Of a DNA stretch of 64,000 bases, positions 6,824 to 14,748 are shown one piece after another. The stretch lies in contig NZ_CP150274.1 of NCBI RefSeq assembly GCF_037977055.1, forward strand, positions 4,836,001 through 4,900,000, read 5' to 3'. This DNA comes from Paenibacillus sp. FSL K6-1096. Lineage in GTDB: Bacteria > Bacillota > Bacilli > Paenibacillales > Paenibacillaceae. A program made the translations under genes and the position numbers. Position 1 is the first letter of the stretch; every line of letters begins with the position of its first letter. The notes below the pieces were generated by a model. That model was not told where the DNA came from. It did no database searches and saw only the letters and a list, made by a program, of their open reading frames with translations.

Positions 6824-8755
6824 CTATTGTGCGGCCGCTTCAGCCAGCTCTGCGGCCAGAGCCGCATATTCGCCACGCAGGCGGACCAGCTTCGAGACAC
6901 TTGCGGCGAGGCCACCGGGCCGGTTGCGGCGGGTCCAGAGCTGGCGGTACTGATGAAGCAGAAGGTCAAGGTCGTGGATCAGCGCCTGGACCTGCACTGC
7001 TTCGGGAGGCGCTCCCGCTCCGGCGAGCTGCCGCTTCAGCCGGGCCAGTCCTATAGCGTGCTTCACAAAGTGGACGCCGTTCCGCAGCTCCTCCAGGACA
7101 AGCTCGCCGTCGCTGCAATCCAGCACCGGCAGCTCCAGCCTGGCCTCGATGCCCGAGATATATTGCTCAAGGGCATGAAGCTGCTCTTCGCTGAGGCTCA
7201 CGGCAAGTCCCGTGTGCTCCAGCCTGCTGCGCAGCAGCATGGACAGCTCCGTATCGTTCGGGCGGAGCTTGCCTGACTCCAGCTTGTAGTAATTGCCGAG
7301 ATCCAGCAGCAATTGTCCGATGGCTGAGGAGCGGTCGCGGAAGATGGAATGATTCAGATAGGAGGCCACATCTGCGTCCAGATTCCCTTCGACATTCCAG
7401 GCCAGCGCTGCCCCGCTGACGAAGCCGGCATAGCTGACCGGCAGATGCTGCCAGTGGCCGAAATCGCCCCAGTCGGTAATCAGATAACCGATTGCGCCAT
7501 TACGCTTACCGTGGATGGCGGCGCTGCGCAGATTGGCCAGCATATTGTCGGTCCGCCCGGTCAGGGAGTTCCAGGAGCTGGTGCCCGGGCAGACATAGAA
7601 CGGAATACCCGCCTCCTTGAATTTCAGGGTATCGGCTTCAAAAGGATGGGCGGCGCTGTACCCCCACTCCATCGCGATGATATCCTTCGGCAGGCTGCCG
7701 ATCAGCTCCGGGTGCTGCAGGATAATATCGCCCCAGAATTGCATGGTTTTGCCGCGTTCTTTGACGAGGGCGTGAATCTTTTGCAGGAAGGAGAGGTACA
7801 GTGCGCCTTTGCCGGTGGCTTCGGCCTGAGCCTTGCTTGCGCCAAGCCCCAATTCATAGGTCTCATCACAGCCCACATTGAACAGCTTCGAGCTGAAGTA
7901 GGGCAGAAGATCATCGTACATCGTGCCCAGCAGCTTCAGTACCTCCGGCTCTTGCGTATTGAAGGTTCCGGGATGCATGAACAATCCCTCGGGGTACAGG
8001 TCACTGTCATACATATGGTCCGGCAGCATGAAGCCCTCGGGGATTTCCGCCAAGGAATTGAACTCCGGCCGGATCAGCCAGCCCTCCATATGGCCGAAGC
8101 TGTTCTGGTTGGGCACAAGCTCGATATACCGCTCGCGGCAATAGGCATCTAAGCGCAGAATCTCCTCGCCGGTCACCGGGGTTTCCAGCTCCCATACCTG
8201 GGGGAAGGATTCGTAAGCAAAAGGTGCTCCTTCTATATATAACTGCAATTGGTTCAGCTTCAGATCTGCCATCAGATCGGCTATATGGCAGAGAGTCTCA
8301 AGCTGCGGGATTTTGTTGCGGCTGATGTCCAGCATGAGTCCTCTGGCCCCGAAATCCGGCTTATCCTGGATATGCAGATAAGGCAGGCTCCGGCCGTATT
8401 GCTGCAGGAGCTGCTTGAGCGTTGAGACGGCATAGTAAGCGCCTTGCGGCGAGCCGTACACGGCGGTAATTCCATGTTCATTGATCTGCAATTCATACGC
8501 TTCCTCTGATAGAAGGGAATTGTAGCTGAAGGTACAGACAGGACTTACGGCAGGCCGCAGTCCAATAGACAGCGGCAGCCGGAGCCGGATCAGCTCGGCA
8601 GCGGCCTGCTGGAGCCTGCGGGCAGCGGGAAGCGCGGACAGCCGGGATTCATCCGCCAGCACAATGCTGCCGTTGGCAGGAATAGAGTAGCAGCCTTCGG
8701 AGATCGTAACCTTCTGCGGGCGGGGGAGCAGCTGCAGCGGAATAACTTCAGGCAT
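6824..8755 (-). CDS. Glycoside hydrolase family 20 (beta-N-acetylhexosaminidase-like)
   Basis: 643-residue cytoplasmic enzyme without a signal peptide. The N-terminal third has the GH20b-like alpha/beta fold (LLPRPQKVTISEG near residue 10, GSPQGAYYAVSTLKQLLQQ near 100). The catalytic barrel begins at DFGARGLMLDISRNKIP (about 132). The catalytic Asp-Glu pair is in NVGCDETYELG (about residues 293-303), followed by FWGDI and MEWGY segments typical of bacterial GH20. It would release terminal GlcNAc or GalNAc residues from imported oligosaccharides. RBS AAGAGGTG precedes the ATG. A divergent AraC-type regulator gene starts 84 bp away and probably controls it. No transporter is next to it. Confidence 0.85.
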   Translation of the reverse strand: MPEVIPLQLLPRPQKVTISEGCYSIPANGSIVLADESRLSALPAARRLQQAAAELIRLRLPLSIGLRPAVSPVCTFSYNSLLSEEAYELQINEHGITAVYGSPQGAYYAVSTLKQLLQQYGRSLPYLHIQDKPDFGARGLMLDISRNKIPQLETLCHIADLMADLKLNQLQLYIEGAPFAYESFPQVWELETPVTGEEILRLDAYCRERYIELVPNQNSFGHMEGWLIRPEFNSLAEIPEGFMLPDHMYDSDLYPEGLFMHPGTFNTQEPEVLKLLGTMYDDLLPYFSSKLFNVGCDETYELGLGASKAQAEATGKGALYLSFLQKIHALVKERGKTMQFWGDIILQHPELIGSLPKDIIAMEWGYSAAHPFEADTLKFKEAGIPFYVCPGTSSWNSLTGRTDNMLANLRSAAIHGKRNGAIGYLITDWGDFGHWQHLPVSYAGFVSGAALAWNVEGNLDADVASYLNHSIFRDRSSAIGQLLLDLGNYYKLESGKLRPNDTELSMLLRSRLEHTGLAVSLSEEQLHALEQYISGIEARLELPVLDCSDGELVLEELRNGVHFVKHAIGLARLKRQLAGAGAPPEAVQVQALIHDLDLLLHQYRQLWTRRNRPGGLAASVSKLVRLRGEYAALAAELAEAAAQ

Positions 8756-8839
8756 AGCGTGAACACCTCTTATTCATGTAGAATATGATCATCTTCATCA
8801 TTACCATATCACTCCTGAACAGGTGGAGGAATGCAATGT

Positions 8840-9700
8840 ATGCCCGAGCTCATGGATTATATGATCAGTCCTTATCCGGTCCGGATTATCGACCCGAAGG
8901 TCGAGGCTTCCAGGCTCCGCCTCAAGTCGATCCGCATAGGGCAGGCCGGCCATCTGCCGGGAAGAACGCTGTTCCGTTCCGGCGTGCGCTTTGAACACTG
9001 GGCCCTGGTATATATCGTCTCCGGCAGCGGAAGCTACGCCGAGAACGGGGGAAGGGAGCAGCAGGTGGGCGAAGGCAGCCTGTTCTTCTTCCGCCCCGGG
9101 TGCAGCTACAGCTTCGGGCCGCCGCCCGGCGGGTATTGGGATGAATACTATATCAATTTCAGCGGCAGCAGGGTTGACGAATGGCTGGAAGCGGGCATGA
9201 TCGCCGGAGGGAAGGTGACGGCAGCCCGTCAGGCCGAGGGCCTGGCGGCTTCATTCGAGGAAGTGCTGAGGCTGATGGCCGGAGGCATTCCGGGAGATGC
9301 GGACCGGGCGGCCCTGCTGCTGGAGGCGATGCTGCTGGAGTGTTCGCAGCAGCTTCAGGACAGAAGCCGCCTGCGCCAGCAGGGAACGATGCCGCTGATC
9401 CGCGAAGCGCTGAATGCCTGCATCTACGGGCAGCCGGAGCTGGCGGATATTGCCGCCGGTCTGCATATCTCGCTGTCGACCCTCCGCCGCACAGTGCGGA
9501 ACAGCAGCGGCTATCCGCTGCATGAATACATCCACAGGCTCAAAATGTCCGAGGCCAAGCATCTGCTGCTCAACACCTCCCTCCAGGTGCAGGAGATTGC
9601 AGCGCTGCTCCGGTATTCAGACGCTTTTTATTTCTCCAGGCTGTTCAAGAAGTACATGGGGCTGTCTCCGCAGACCTGCCGCAACCATGTGAAAGAATAA
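8840..9700 (+). CDS. AraC-family transcriptional regulator
   Basis: About 286 residues: an N-terminal cupin-like sensing domain (residues ~30-130, with FRPGCSYSFGPPPGGYWDEY) and a C-terminal double helix-turn-helix AraC domain (~185-286) ending in the characteristic ALLRYSDAFYFSRLFKKYMG and PQTCR segment. I prefer the second in-frame ATG because GGAGGA is nine bases upstream of it; the earlier ATG directly abuts the site. It is divergent from the GH20 gene with a short shared intergenic region, the usual arrangement for a regulator responding to the sugar released or imported. The effector is unknown. Confidence 0.85.
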   Translation: MPELMDYMISPYPVRIIDPKVEASRLRLKSIRIGQAGHLPGRTLFRSGVRFEHWALVYIVSGSGSYAENGGREQQVGEGSLFFFRPGCSYSFGPPPGGYWDEYYINFSGSRVDEWLEAGMIAGGKVTAARQAEGLAASFEEVLRLMAGGIPGDADRAALLLEAMLLECSQQLQDRSRLRQQGTMPLIREALNACIYGQPELADIAAGLHISLSTLRRTVRNSSGYPLHEYIHRLKMSEAKHLLLNTSLQVQEIAALLRYSDAFYFSRLFKKYMGLSPQTCRNHVKE

Positions 9701-9753
9701 ACGACATAATTCTACTTTTATCTCAGAAAATTGTCGTATTTTGCAGATTCATG

Positions 9754-9783
9754 TTGACATTCACAAAAAGCGAGTGATAAGAT
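9754..9783 (+). promoter_or_regulatory. Sigma-A promoter before the small Cys-rich gene
   Basis: TTGACA with an 18-base spacer to TAAGAT (17 bases to ATAAGA), about 60 bases before the start of the 56-residue gene. Between promoter and gene lie two TCTAGA palindromes and a short hairpin (TAGTC/GACTA, about 9810-9825). Confidence 0.65.
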
Positions 9784-9840
9784 CTAGATAATATTAGCAG
9801 TTCTAGAGTAGTCCTTCTAGACTATGCCGGAGATGAGAAC

Positions 9841-10011
9841 ATGAGAGAATATTACTGCATCAGCTGCCGCAGTCTCCATAAGGTAGAAGCTAGAAATCAT
9901 ACCTTGCGTATTCTGTCCACGGGGTATCACATCGTTGGCGGAGAACGTTATCAAATTTGTATATGCAACAGGGCCAATCTGCAGCCAGCCTTACCGGCGG
10001 TGACCGAATAG
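9841..10011 (+). CDS. Small Cys-rich (possible zinc-binding) protein, 56 residues
   Basis: Reads MREYYCISCRSLHKVEAR and so on, with a CxxC at residues 6-9 and a CxC at 42-44, a spacing that could bind one zinc ion. RBS GGAGATGAG precedes the ATG, a sigma-A promoter lies upstream and an intrinsic terminator downstream, so the unit looks like a complete monocistronic gene rather than chance. It is too short for many gene callers. The family is not recognised; small zinc-ribbon proteins often bind nucleic acids or proteins, but nothing here shows which. It lies between an AraC regulator and a two-component system with no obvious link to either. Confidence 0.65.
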   Translation: MREYYCISCRSLHKVEARNHTLRILSTGYHIVGGERYQICICNRANLQPALPAVTE

Positions 10012-10059
10012 ACTGTGCCGGGCGGAATGATTACTGATGATACAGCGCTTCTAATCCTG

Positions 10060-10092
10060 AAGAGCCTGTCCCTCCAGGGGGAGAGGCTCTTT
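10060..10092 (+). terminator. Terminator after the small Cys-rich gene
   Basis: AAGAGCCT (10060-10067) and AGGCTCTT (10084-10091) are perfect complements, with inner CCC/GGG pairing; the following T run is short. Confidence 0.65.
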
Positions 10093-10183
10093 GGTGTGCC
10101 CGGAATAAGTATATTCCAGTGAAAAAAGAATAAAAAAATTGCTTTTTATTTTCAAAGTAAACGCTGTCATTTGGTGGGGAAAC

Positions 10184-10212
10184 TTGTTATTGTGATTTTT
10201 CTCATGTATGAT
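10184..10212 (+). promoter_or_regulatory. Promoter of the HisKA_3 kinase/regulator operon
   Basis: TTGTTA, 17 bases, TATGAT, ending about 65 bp before the kinase start codon, in an AT-rich stretch. Confidence 0.5.
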
Positions 10213-10277
10213 GCTTTTAAAACCTAGCTTTTAACATGAACTCGAATTTTCCGCAGACTGGAGAATAGGGTGGTGGA

Positions 10278-11924
10278 ATGAAAATCAAATCAACAGCCGA
10301 AGACAAAATTATCGCCTTATTCAGAATCTTTTCTTTGATCCTCACATCGCTGATGTACCTCATGGTTCCTGCGGGGCCTTCCGTAATATACAAATCCCTA
10401 CTCATCCTTGCGTTATTCATACTGGCCCGACTATTCACGTTCTATTACCGGAAGCTCCTTGCGCGGAGACGGATTCTGATGCTTGCGGTCGTCCTGGAGA
10501 CGGCGGTAATTACTGCACTAATGTTATTTACAGGAGCCTATGACAGTCCCTTTAAGCTGTATGTGCTTAACCCGGTCCTGATTGCAGCGGGCTCATTTTC
10601 TTTTTATATGGCATGGGGGCTGATCTTCGGATACATTCTCATTGTCGCAGCCTCCGGGTATATTAATCCCGATTCTCCCCGGGCCGCGTTCTCGGAAATT
10701 ATGCTTGAGGACGGCAACCTGTTTCTAGCCCTGGCTCTTGCGGTTATAGTTATGCAAATGGTTAACGGGATAAAGCGGCAGCGGGAAGAAGCCAACGCGC
10801 GGACCAATGATACCATGGAGCATATCAAATCGCTTTATCACATCGTGGAAACATCAAGCCAGCATGACTTCATGAATATCGGCCAGGTGATTACCGATTA
10901 TGTAGTCAAGCTGACCAAGCTGGAGAAGGCCCTGTTCTGGTTCGCGAAGAAGAGCGGGGAGCCTGCTCCGCAGAGCCGCCAGACGGGCTGGCAGCAGGAA
11001 GAGGAGCGCTTTCTGTTCATGGAACTGGAGAAGCATGAGCATGAATGGAGGCTGCAGCGGGAACCGGTCTTCAAGAGCATGGCCGGGCTCGGCGATTTCC
11101 TGCTGATGCCGGTGAGGATGAGCACGCGGTTCGTCGGCATGATCGGCGTGAAGCTGGAGGCCTCGGAAGGGCTGGAGGGCCGCAGATGGTACATCCAGCA
11201 GCTGATGTTCCTGTCGGAGCTGAGTGCTATTATTCTGGAGCGCCATGAGCTGGGCGTGATTGAGAACCAATTAATCATTACGAACGAGCAGAACCGGATC
11301 GCGGATGAGATGCATGACAGTGTGTCCCAGAGTTTGTTCGGCATCGTCTATGCCACCCATTCCCTGAAGCAGACCTGGCGGCGGATGCCCGGGGCGGAGC
11401 TGGAGCAGCAGATTGAGCTGATCCATGATTCAGCCACCCGGGTAGCCAAGGAGCTGAGGATTACCATCTACAGCCTAAGCTCCAAGAAGAGCGGCGGCCC
11501 CAGCTGGCTCGGAATGGTACGCTCGCATCTGAAGAGCCTCTCGAGGCTCAATGATGTCGAGATCGAACTTCATATTACAGGGGATGACTTCAGTCTCCCT
11601 TACCCTTACCACAAGGCGCTGTTCCGGATTATCTCCGAAGCAACAGGCAATGCCATACGTCATGGTGCGGCCAGCCGGGTGGATGTTGAATTGTCGCTCA
11701 AGCCGAAATGGATCAGGTTATCGATTATTGACGACGGTATCGGTTTCGATCCGGATCTGATCTGGACCGAGCCTGAGGATCACTCAGGCGGACTGGGAAT
11801 GAAGAATATGCAATATCTGGCGCAGTCGTTAGGCGGAGAGTTCCAGTTGTCCAGCAGCAGAAATGCCGGGACCAGAATTCTCATCTCTATCCCTGTCGGT
11901 GTGGCTGAACTGAAAAATGCATAA
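10278..11924 (+). CDS. Sensor histidine kinase, HisKA_3 (NarX/DegS-like) type
   Basis: 548-residue kinase. About six N-terminal membrane helices (15-170) with short loops, a GAF-like segment (~185-335), then a HisKA_3 dimerisation domain with phospho-acceptor His346 in ADEMHDSVSQSLFGIVYATH, and a HATPase domain (FRIISEATGNAIRHG, DDGIGF, GGLGMKNM). The first half is nearly all membrane, suggesting it senses an envelope or membrane signal rather than a large extracellular ligand. The cognate LuxR-type response regulator starts 24 bp downstream. The pair directly precedes a repeat array and the EPS cluster; control of EPS genes is possible but not shown. RBS GGTGGTGGA precedes the ATG. Confidence 0.85.
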   Translation: MKIKSTAEDKIIALFRIFSLILTSLMYLMVPAGPSVIYKSLLILALFILARLFTFYYRKLLARRRILMLAVVLETAVITALMLFTGAYDSPFKLYVLNPVLIAAGSFSFYMAWGLIFGYILIVAASGYINPDSPRAAFSEIMLEDGNLFLALALAVIVMQMVNGIKRQREEANARTNDTMEHIKSLYHIVETSSQHDFMNIGQVITDYVVKLTKLEKALFWFAKKSGEPAPQSRQTGWQQEEERFLFMELEKHEHEWRLQREPVFKSMAGLGDFLLMPVRMSTRFVGMIGVKLEASEGLEGRRWYIQQLMFLSELSAIILERHELGVIENQLIITNEQNRIADEMHDSVSQSLFGIVYATHSLKQTWRRMPGAELEQQIELIHDSATRVAKELRITIYSLSSKKSGGPSWLGMVRSHLKSLSRLNDVEIELHITGDDFSLPYPYHKALFRIISEATGNAIRHGAASRVDVELSLKPKWIRLSIIDDGIGFDPDLIWTEPEDHSGGLGMKNMQYLAQSLGGEFQLSSSRNAGTRILISIPVGVAELKNA

Positions 11925-11948
11925 ACTTTTAGGCAGGAGGTCGTTCAA

Positions 11949-12584
11949 GTGAAAATCGTCATTGTTGATGATCACCCATTGGTGAGAAGAGGATTGGCAT
12001 CGGTTATCGCGATGCAGTCCAATCTGCAGTTCGCCGGCGAAGCAACGAATGGCCGGGAAGCTCTTCAAGTCATTGAAGAGATACAGCCTGATCTTGTGCT
12101 GATTGATCTGAAGCTTGCCGATGAATCGGGTCTGGATGTGATTAAGGAAGCACGCAGATGCGGGTTCACCTGCAAGTTCATTCTGCTGACGTCCTCAGCG
12201 AGCCGGGAGGACTTCCTGAAGGCGGAAGAAGTGCTGGTAGACGGTTATGTCCTGAAAGAGGCGCTGCCGGAGGAGCTGCTGTTCGCCATTCAATTGGTGT
12301 ACAAGGGCAGGAAATATTACGACCCCGGTCTGATGGAAGATAAGATGCGGATGAGCGGCAGCAGTCCTACAGATGAGCTCACACCGAAAGAGAAGGAAGT
12401 GCTGATTGAGCTCGGACAGGGAGCCTGCAACCGGGAGATTGCCTCACGCCTGTTCATCAGTGAATTTACGGTCAAGAAGCATGTCAGCCAGATTCTGGCG
12501 AAGCTGCAGGTGGCTGACCGGACCCAGGCGGCGCTGTATGCCAATGCGGTCGGCCTGACCAAATACGAAATGTCATACGACTGA
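11949..12584 (+). CDS. NarL/LuxR-family response regulator
   Basis: 211 residues with a GTG start, eight bases after AGGAGG. The receiver domain (1-120) has acidic residues DD at 7-8, phospho-acceptor Asp53 (LVLIDLKLADESG), the conserved Thr/Ser in LLTSS and Lys in VLKEALPEE. The LuxR-type helix-turn-helix (about 138-205) begins LTPKEKEVLIELGQG and contains the recognition helix near SEFTVKKHVSQILAKL. It is the partner of the preceding HisKA_3 kinase and the last gene of that operon; an intrinsic terminator follows at once. Confidence 0.9.
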   Translation: MKIVIVDDHPLVRRGLASVIAMQSNLQFAGEATNGREALQVIEEIQPDLVLIDLKLADESGLDVIKEARRCGFTCKFILLTSSASREDFLKAEEVLVDGYVLKEALPEELLFAIQLVYKGRKYYDPGLMEDKMRMSGSSPTDELTPKEKEVLIELGQGACNREIASRLFISEFTVKKHVSQILAKLQVADRTQAALYANAVGLTKYEMSYD

Positions 12585-12628
12585 AAATGCCCGCCGAAGT
12601 GGTGGCGGGGAATGAAGCACGAATGGAG

Positions 12629-12655
12629 CACGGACAATACTGTCCGTGTTTTTTT
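12629..12655 (+). terminator. Terminator of the kinase/regulator operon
   Basis: CACGGACA, loop ATAC, TGTCCGTG, then seven T. A perfect 8-bp stem and T run. The 51-bp repeat array begins about 20 bp after it. Confidence 0.92.
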
Positions 12656-12675
12656 GCGTTCCGGGGAAATACGGT

Positions 12676-13045
12676 GTTGCTGGGCCCAGGCCGCCGAACA
12701 CATTCGGCGCTGCGTGGGCGTGTGGAGCAAATGTATGCGAAAAACCGAACACAATGTACTCGGCGGGGGCGCGCGGTCCAATTGTATGCGAAAAACCGAA
12801 CACAATGCACTCGGCGGGGGCGCGCGGTCCAATTGCATGCGAAAAACCGAACACAATGTACTCGGCGGGGGCATGTGGGTCAAATGTATGCGAAAAACCG
12901 AACACAATGCACTCGGCGGAGGCGTGTGGGCCAAATGTATGCGAAAAACCGAACACAATGCGCTCGGCGGAGGCGTGTGGGCCAAATGTATGCGAAAAAC
13001 CGAACACAATGGGCTCGGAGGAAGCGCGTGGGCCAAATGTATGGC
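12676..13045 (+). repeat. 51-bp-period tandem repeat array (array 1)
   Basis: Six well-conserved units and two degenerate or truncated edge units. The block TATGCGAAAAACCGAACACA recurs with its first base at 12734, 12785, 12836 (as CATGCG), 12887, 12938 and 12989, always exactly 51 bp apart; a seventh copy stops after TATG at 13040 and a decayed copy keeps only CCGAACACA at 12694. Each unit has a near-invariant ~28-base block (beginning CCAAATG) and a ~23-base GC-rich variable block (CTCGGCGG type). Because 51 is a multiple of three and no stop falls in the unit, several frames stay open on both strands; these are not genes. The same repeat recurs singly at 39185 and as a second array at 58138-58500. 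Function unknown. Confidence 0.9.
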
Positions 13046-13327
13046 TGGCGCACCAGCACACTTCACCCTACTGGGTGATTTTTATGTTGGGGCAAGTATA
13101 CACCTGAAGGGTGTAAGGCTCACCGATGGTGTAAGCTTTTCCCAATCATATGGTACTAAAGTATACCATCCACCCCCGCAGAAGGACCAAACGGAGTCAC
13201 ACGAAAGTGAAGTGTAAAGGGATGCTAGGGGGCATGTGATAAATCCTCCGCGTTGCTAGAATAAAAGCAAGACATCTGAAACTTTCATGATTGCTTTCAG
13301 AACGAAACAAGCGGAAGGAGGGTTACT
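13046..13327 (+). other. EPS operon leader region with consecutive small hairpins
   Basis: The 282 bp ahead of the EPS cluster hold no gene. They contain TCACCC-tact-GGGTGA followed by TTTTT (13063-13083, terminator-like), ACACC-tgaag-GGTGT (13100-13114), CACC-gat-GGTG (13121-13131) and ATGGTA-TACCAT arms (13150-13169). The repeated CACC/GGTG theme suggests a structured leader or a set of binding sites. The EPS promoter must also lie here, but I see no convincing -35/-10 pair. Confidence 0.4.
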
Positions 13328-14068
13328 GTGGAAAAGACGATTCTGGATTACATTAACCTGATAAAGAAAAAGTTATGGTTAATCGTGGCATTTGTATTGA
13401 TCTCCTGCGCCACCACCTTCTACGTCAGTAAAAACTTCGTTGTCCCCGTCTACTCCGCCTCTGGACAGCTGCTGGTCAACAACGCCGTAAATGTCCCCGA
13501 GAGCAACAATCTCAATGCACTTAACTTCAGCCTTAACCTCATCGAGAGCTACAAGGAAATCATGAAGTCGCCAACGATTATGAAGAGCGTGATCGAGGAG
13601 CATCCCGAATTCGGGCTGACGGAGAGCCAGCTTGCGGCCAAGCTGCAGATCAAGTCCTCGGAGAAAAGCCAGGTGATCAACCTGAGCGTACAGGATAAGG
13701 ATTACGGTACTGCGGCTACGATCGTTAACGCGGTTTCGCAGACCTTCATCCGCAGCCTGCCGGCGCTGATGAATCTGGATAATGTTACTTTCCTGACTCC
13801 GGCAGACCCGGCTGCACAGCCTGAGCCGGTTAACGGCGGGTCGGTGATGAACATCCTGATCAGCTTCGTGGTCTCGCTGATGGCAGCGATCGGCATCATT
13901 CTGCTGCTGGAGACGCTGAACGGCACGCTGCGCAGCGAGAAGGAAGCGGAATTCGACCTTGGCCTTCCGGTCATCGCCAGTATTCCGGTGATCCGCAAGC
14001 GCGATTTGGGCAAGGCGGCTAACGACAAGGCAACCGTAGGGGAGGGTACTTATGTTACGGCTAAATAA
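13328..14068 (+). CDS. Polysaccharide chain-length regulator (Wzz/YveK family)
   Basis: 246 residues, GTG start seven bases after AAGGAGGG. Membrane helices at about 16-35 and 175-197 flank an extracytoplasmic helical domain; a cytoplasmic tail (~200-246) follows, as in the CapA/EpsA/YveK adaptor subunits that activate a separate BY-kinase. First gene of the EPS cluster. Its end overlaps the BY-kinase gene by 17 bp, indicating translational coupling and a working complex. It would set EPS chain length together with the Wzy polymerase. Confidence 0.88.
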   Translation: MEKTILDYINLIKKKLWLIVAFVLISCATTFYVSKNFVVPVYSASGQLLVNNAVNVPESNNLNALNFSLNLIESYKEIMKSPTIMKSVIEEHPEFGLTESQLAAKLQIKSSEKSQVINLSVQDKDYGTAATIVNAVSQTFIRSLPALMNLDNVTFLTPADPAAQPEPVNGGSVMNILISFVVSLMAAIGIILLLETLNGTLRSEKEAEFDLGLPVIASIPVIRKRDLGKAANDKATVGEGTYVTAK

Positions 14069-14693
14069 CAGTCTGATTGCGGACCTGAACCCGTCCTCGC
14101 ATGTCTCGGAATCCTTCCGGTCGCTGAGGACGTATATCCGCCAGCTTGGTCTCCTGAAGGGCAGCGGCGGACAAGTGCTCCTCTTCACCTCGGCGGAGGG
14201 CGGAGAAGGCAAGACCACCATTCTCTCCAATCTGGCCGTATCGTTCGTCCAGGACGGCAAGAAGGTGGCGGTGGTGGACTGCAATCTGAGGAAGCCGGGC
14301 CTGCACAGCGTGTTCGATGTGGAAGGCAGCCAGGGGCTGGCCGCCTATCTGTCCGGCTACGAGGAAGCGAAGGATATTGCCGTCTACGGCAGCCTGGCCA
14401 ACCTGGCCGTGATTCCTGCCGGAAGAACCAGCGTCAGCCCGCCCGATCTGCTCGGCAGCGACAAAATGGCCGGACTGCTGGAGGAGCTGAAGGCCAGCTA
14501 CGACCTGATTCTGCTCGATACGCCGCAGGCGGTGGATTACAGTGATGCGCGCATTCTCGCGCCGCTGTCGGACGGGGTCATCATTGTAGCCAGACACGGC
14601 AGAAGCAAGCGTGAAGCGCTCCGCCGGCTCAAAGGGCTGATGGAGCAAAGCGGCGTCAGAATCCTCGGAATTGCGATGAACCAGGCCAAATAG
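14052..14693 (+). CDS. BY-kinase-like ATPase of EPS synthesis (CpsD/CapB family), no tyrosine tail
   Basis: 213 residues. The P-loop is SAEGGEGKTT (about residues 43-52), Walker A' is VVDCNLRKPGLH (~75-86) and Walker B is LILLDTP (~155-161), matching bacterial tyrosine kinases that partner Wzz-type adaptors. In most relatives a C-terminal cluster of tyrosines is autophosphorylated; here the protein stops at GIAMNQAK with no such cluster. It may therefore phosphorylate other proteins or act only as an ATPase switch. Overlaps the adaptor gene and precedes galU. Confidence 0.85.
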   Translation: MLRLNNSLIADLNPSSHVSESFRSLRTYIRQLGLLKGSGGQVLLFTSAEGGEGKTTILSNLAVSFVQDGKKVAVVDCNLRKPGLHSVFDVEGSQGLAAYLSGYEEAKDIAVYGSLANLAVIPAGRTSVSPPDLLGSDKMAGLLEELKASYDLILLDTPQAVDYSDARILAPLSDGVIIVARHGRSKREALRRLKGLMEQSGVRILGIAMNQAK

Positions 14694-14748
14694 CAGAATG
14701 ACGCGAACACAGCAGGGAGAATGAGACTAACTCTGGGAGGTATGTGTG

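Noticed and set aside
12587..13217. Several long overlapping open frames on both strands over array 1
   Set aside because: They arise because the 51-bp unit is a multiple of three and lacks stops; the predicted proteins only repeat 17-residue units such as MYAKNRTQ, and none has an RBS.
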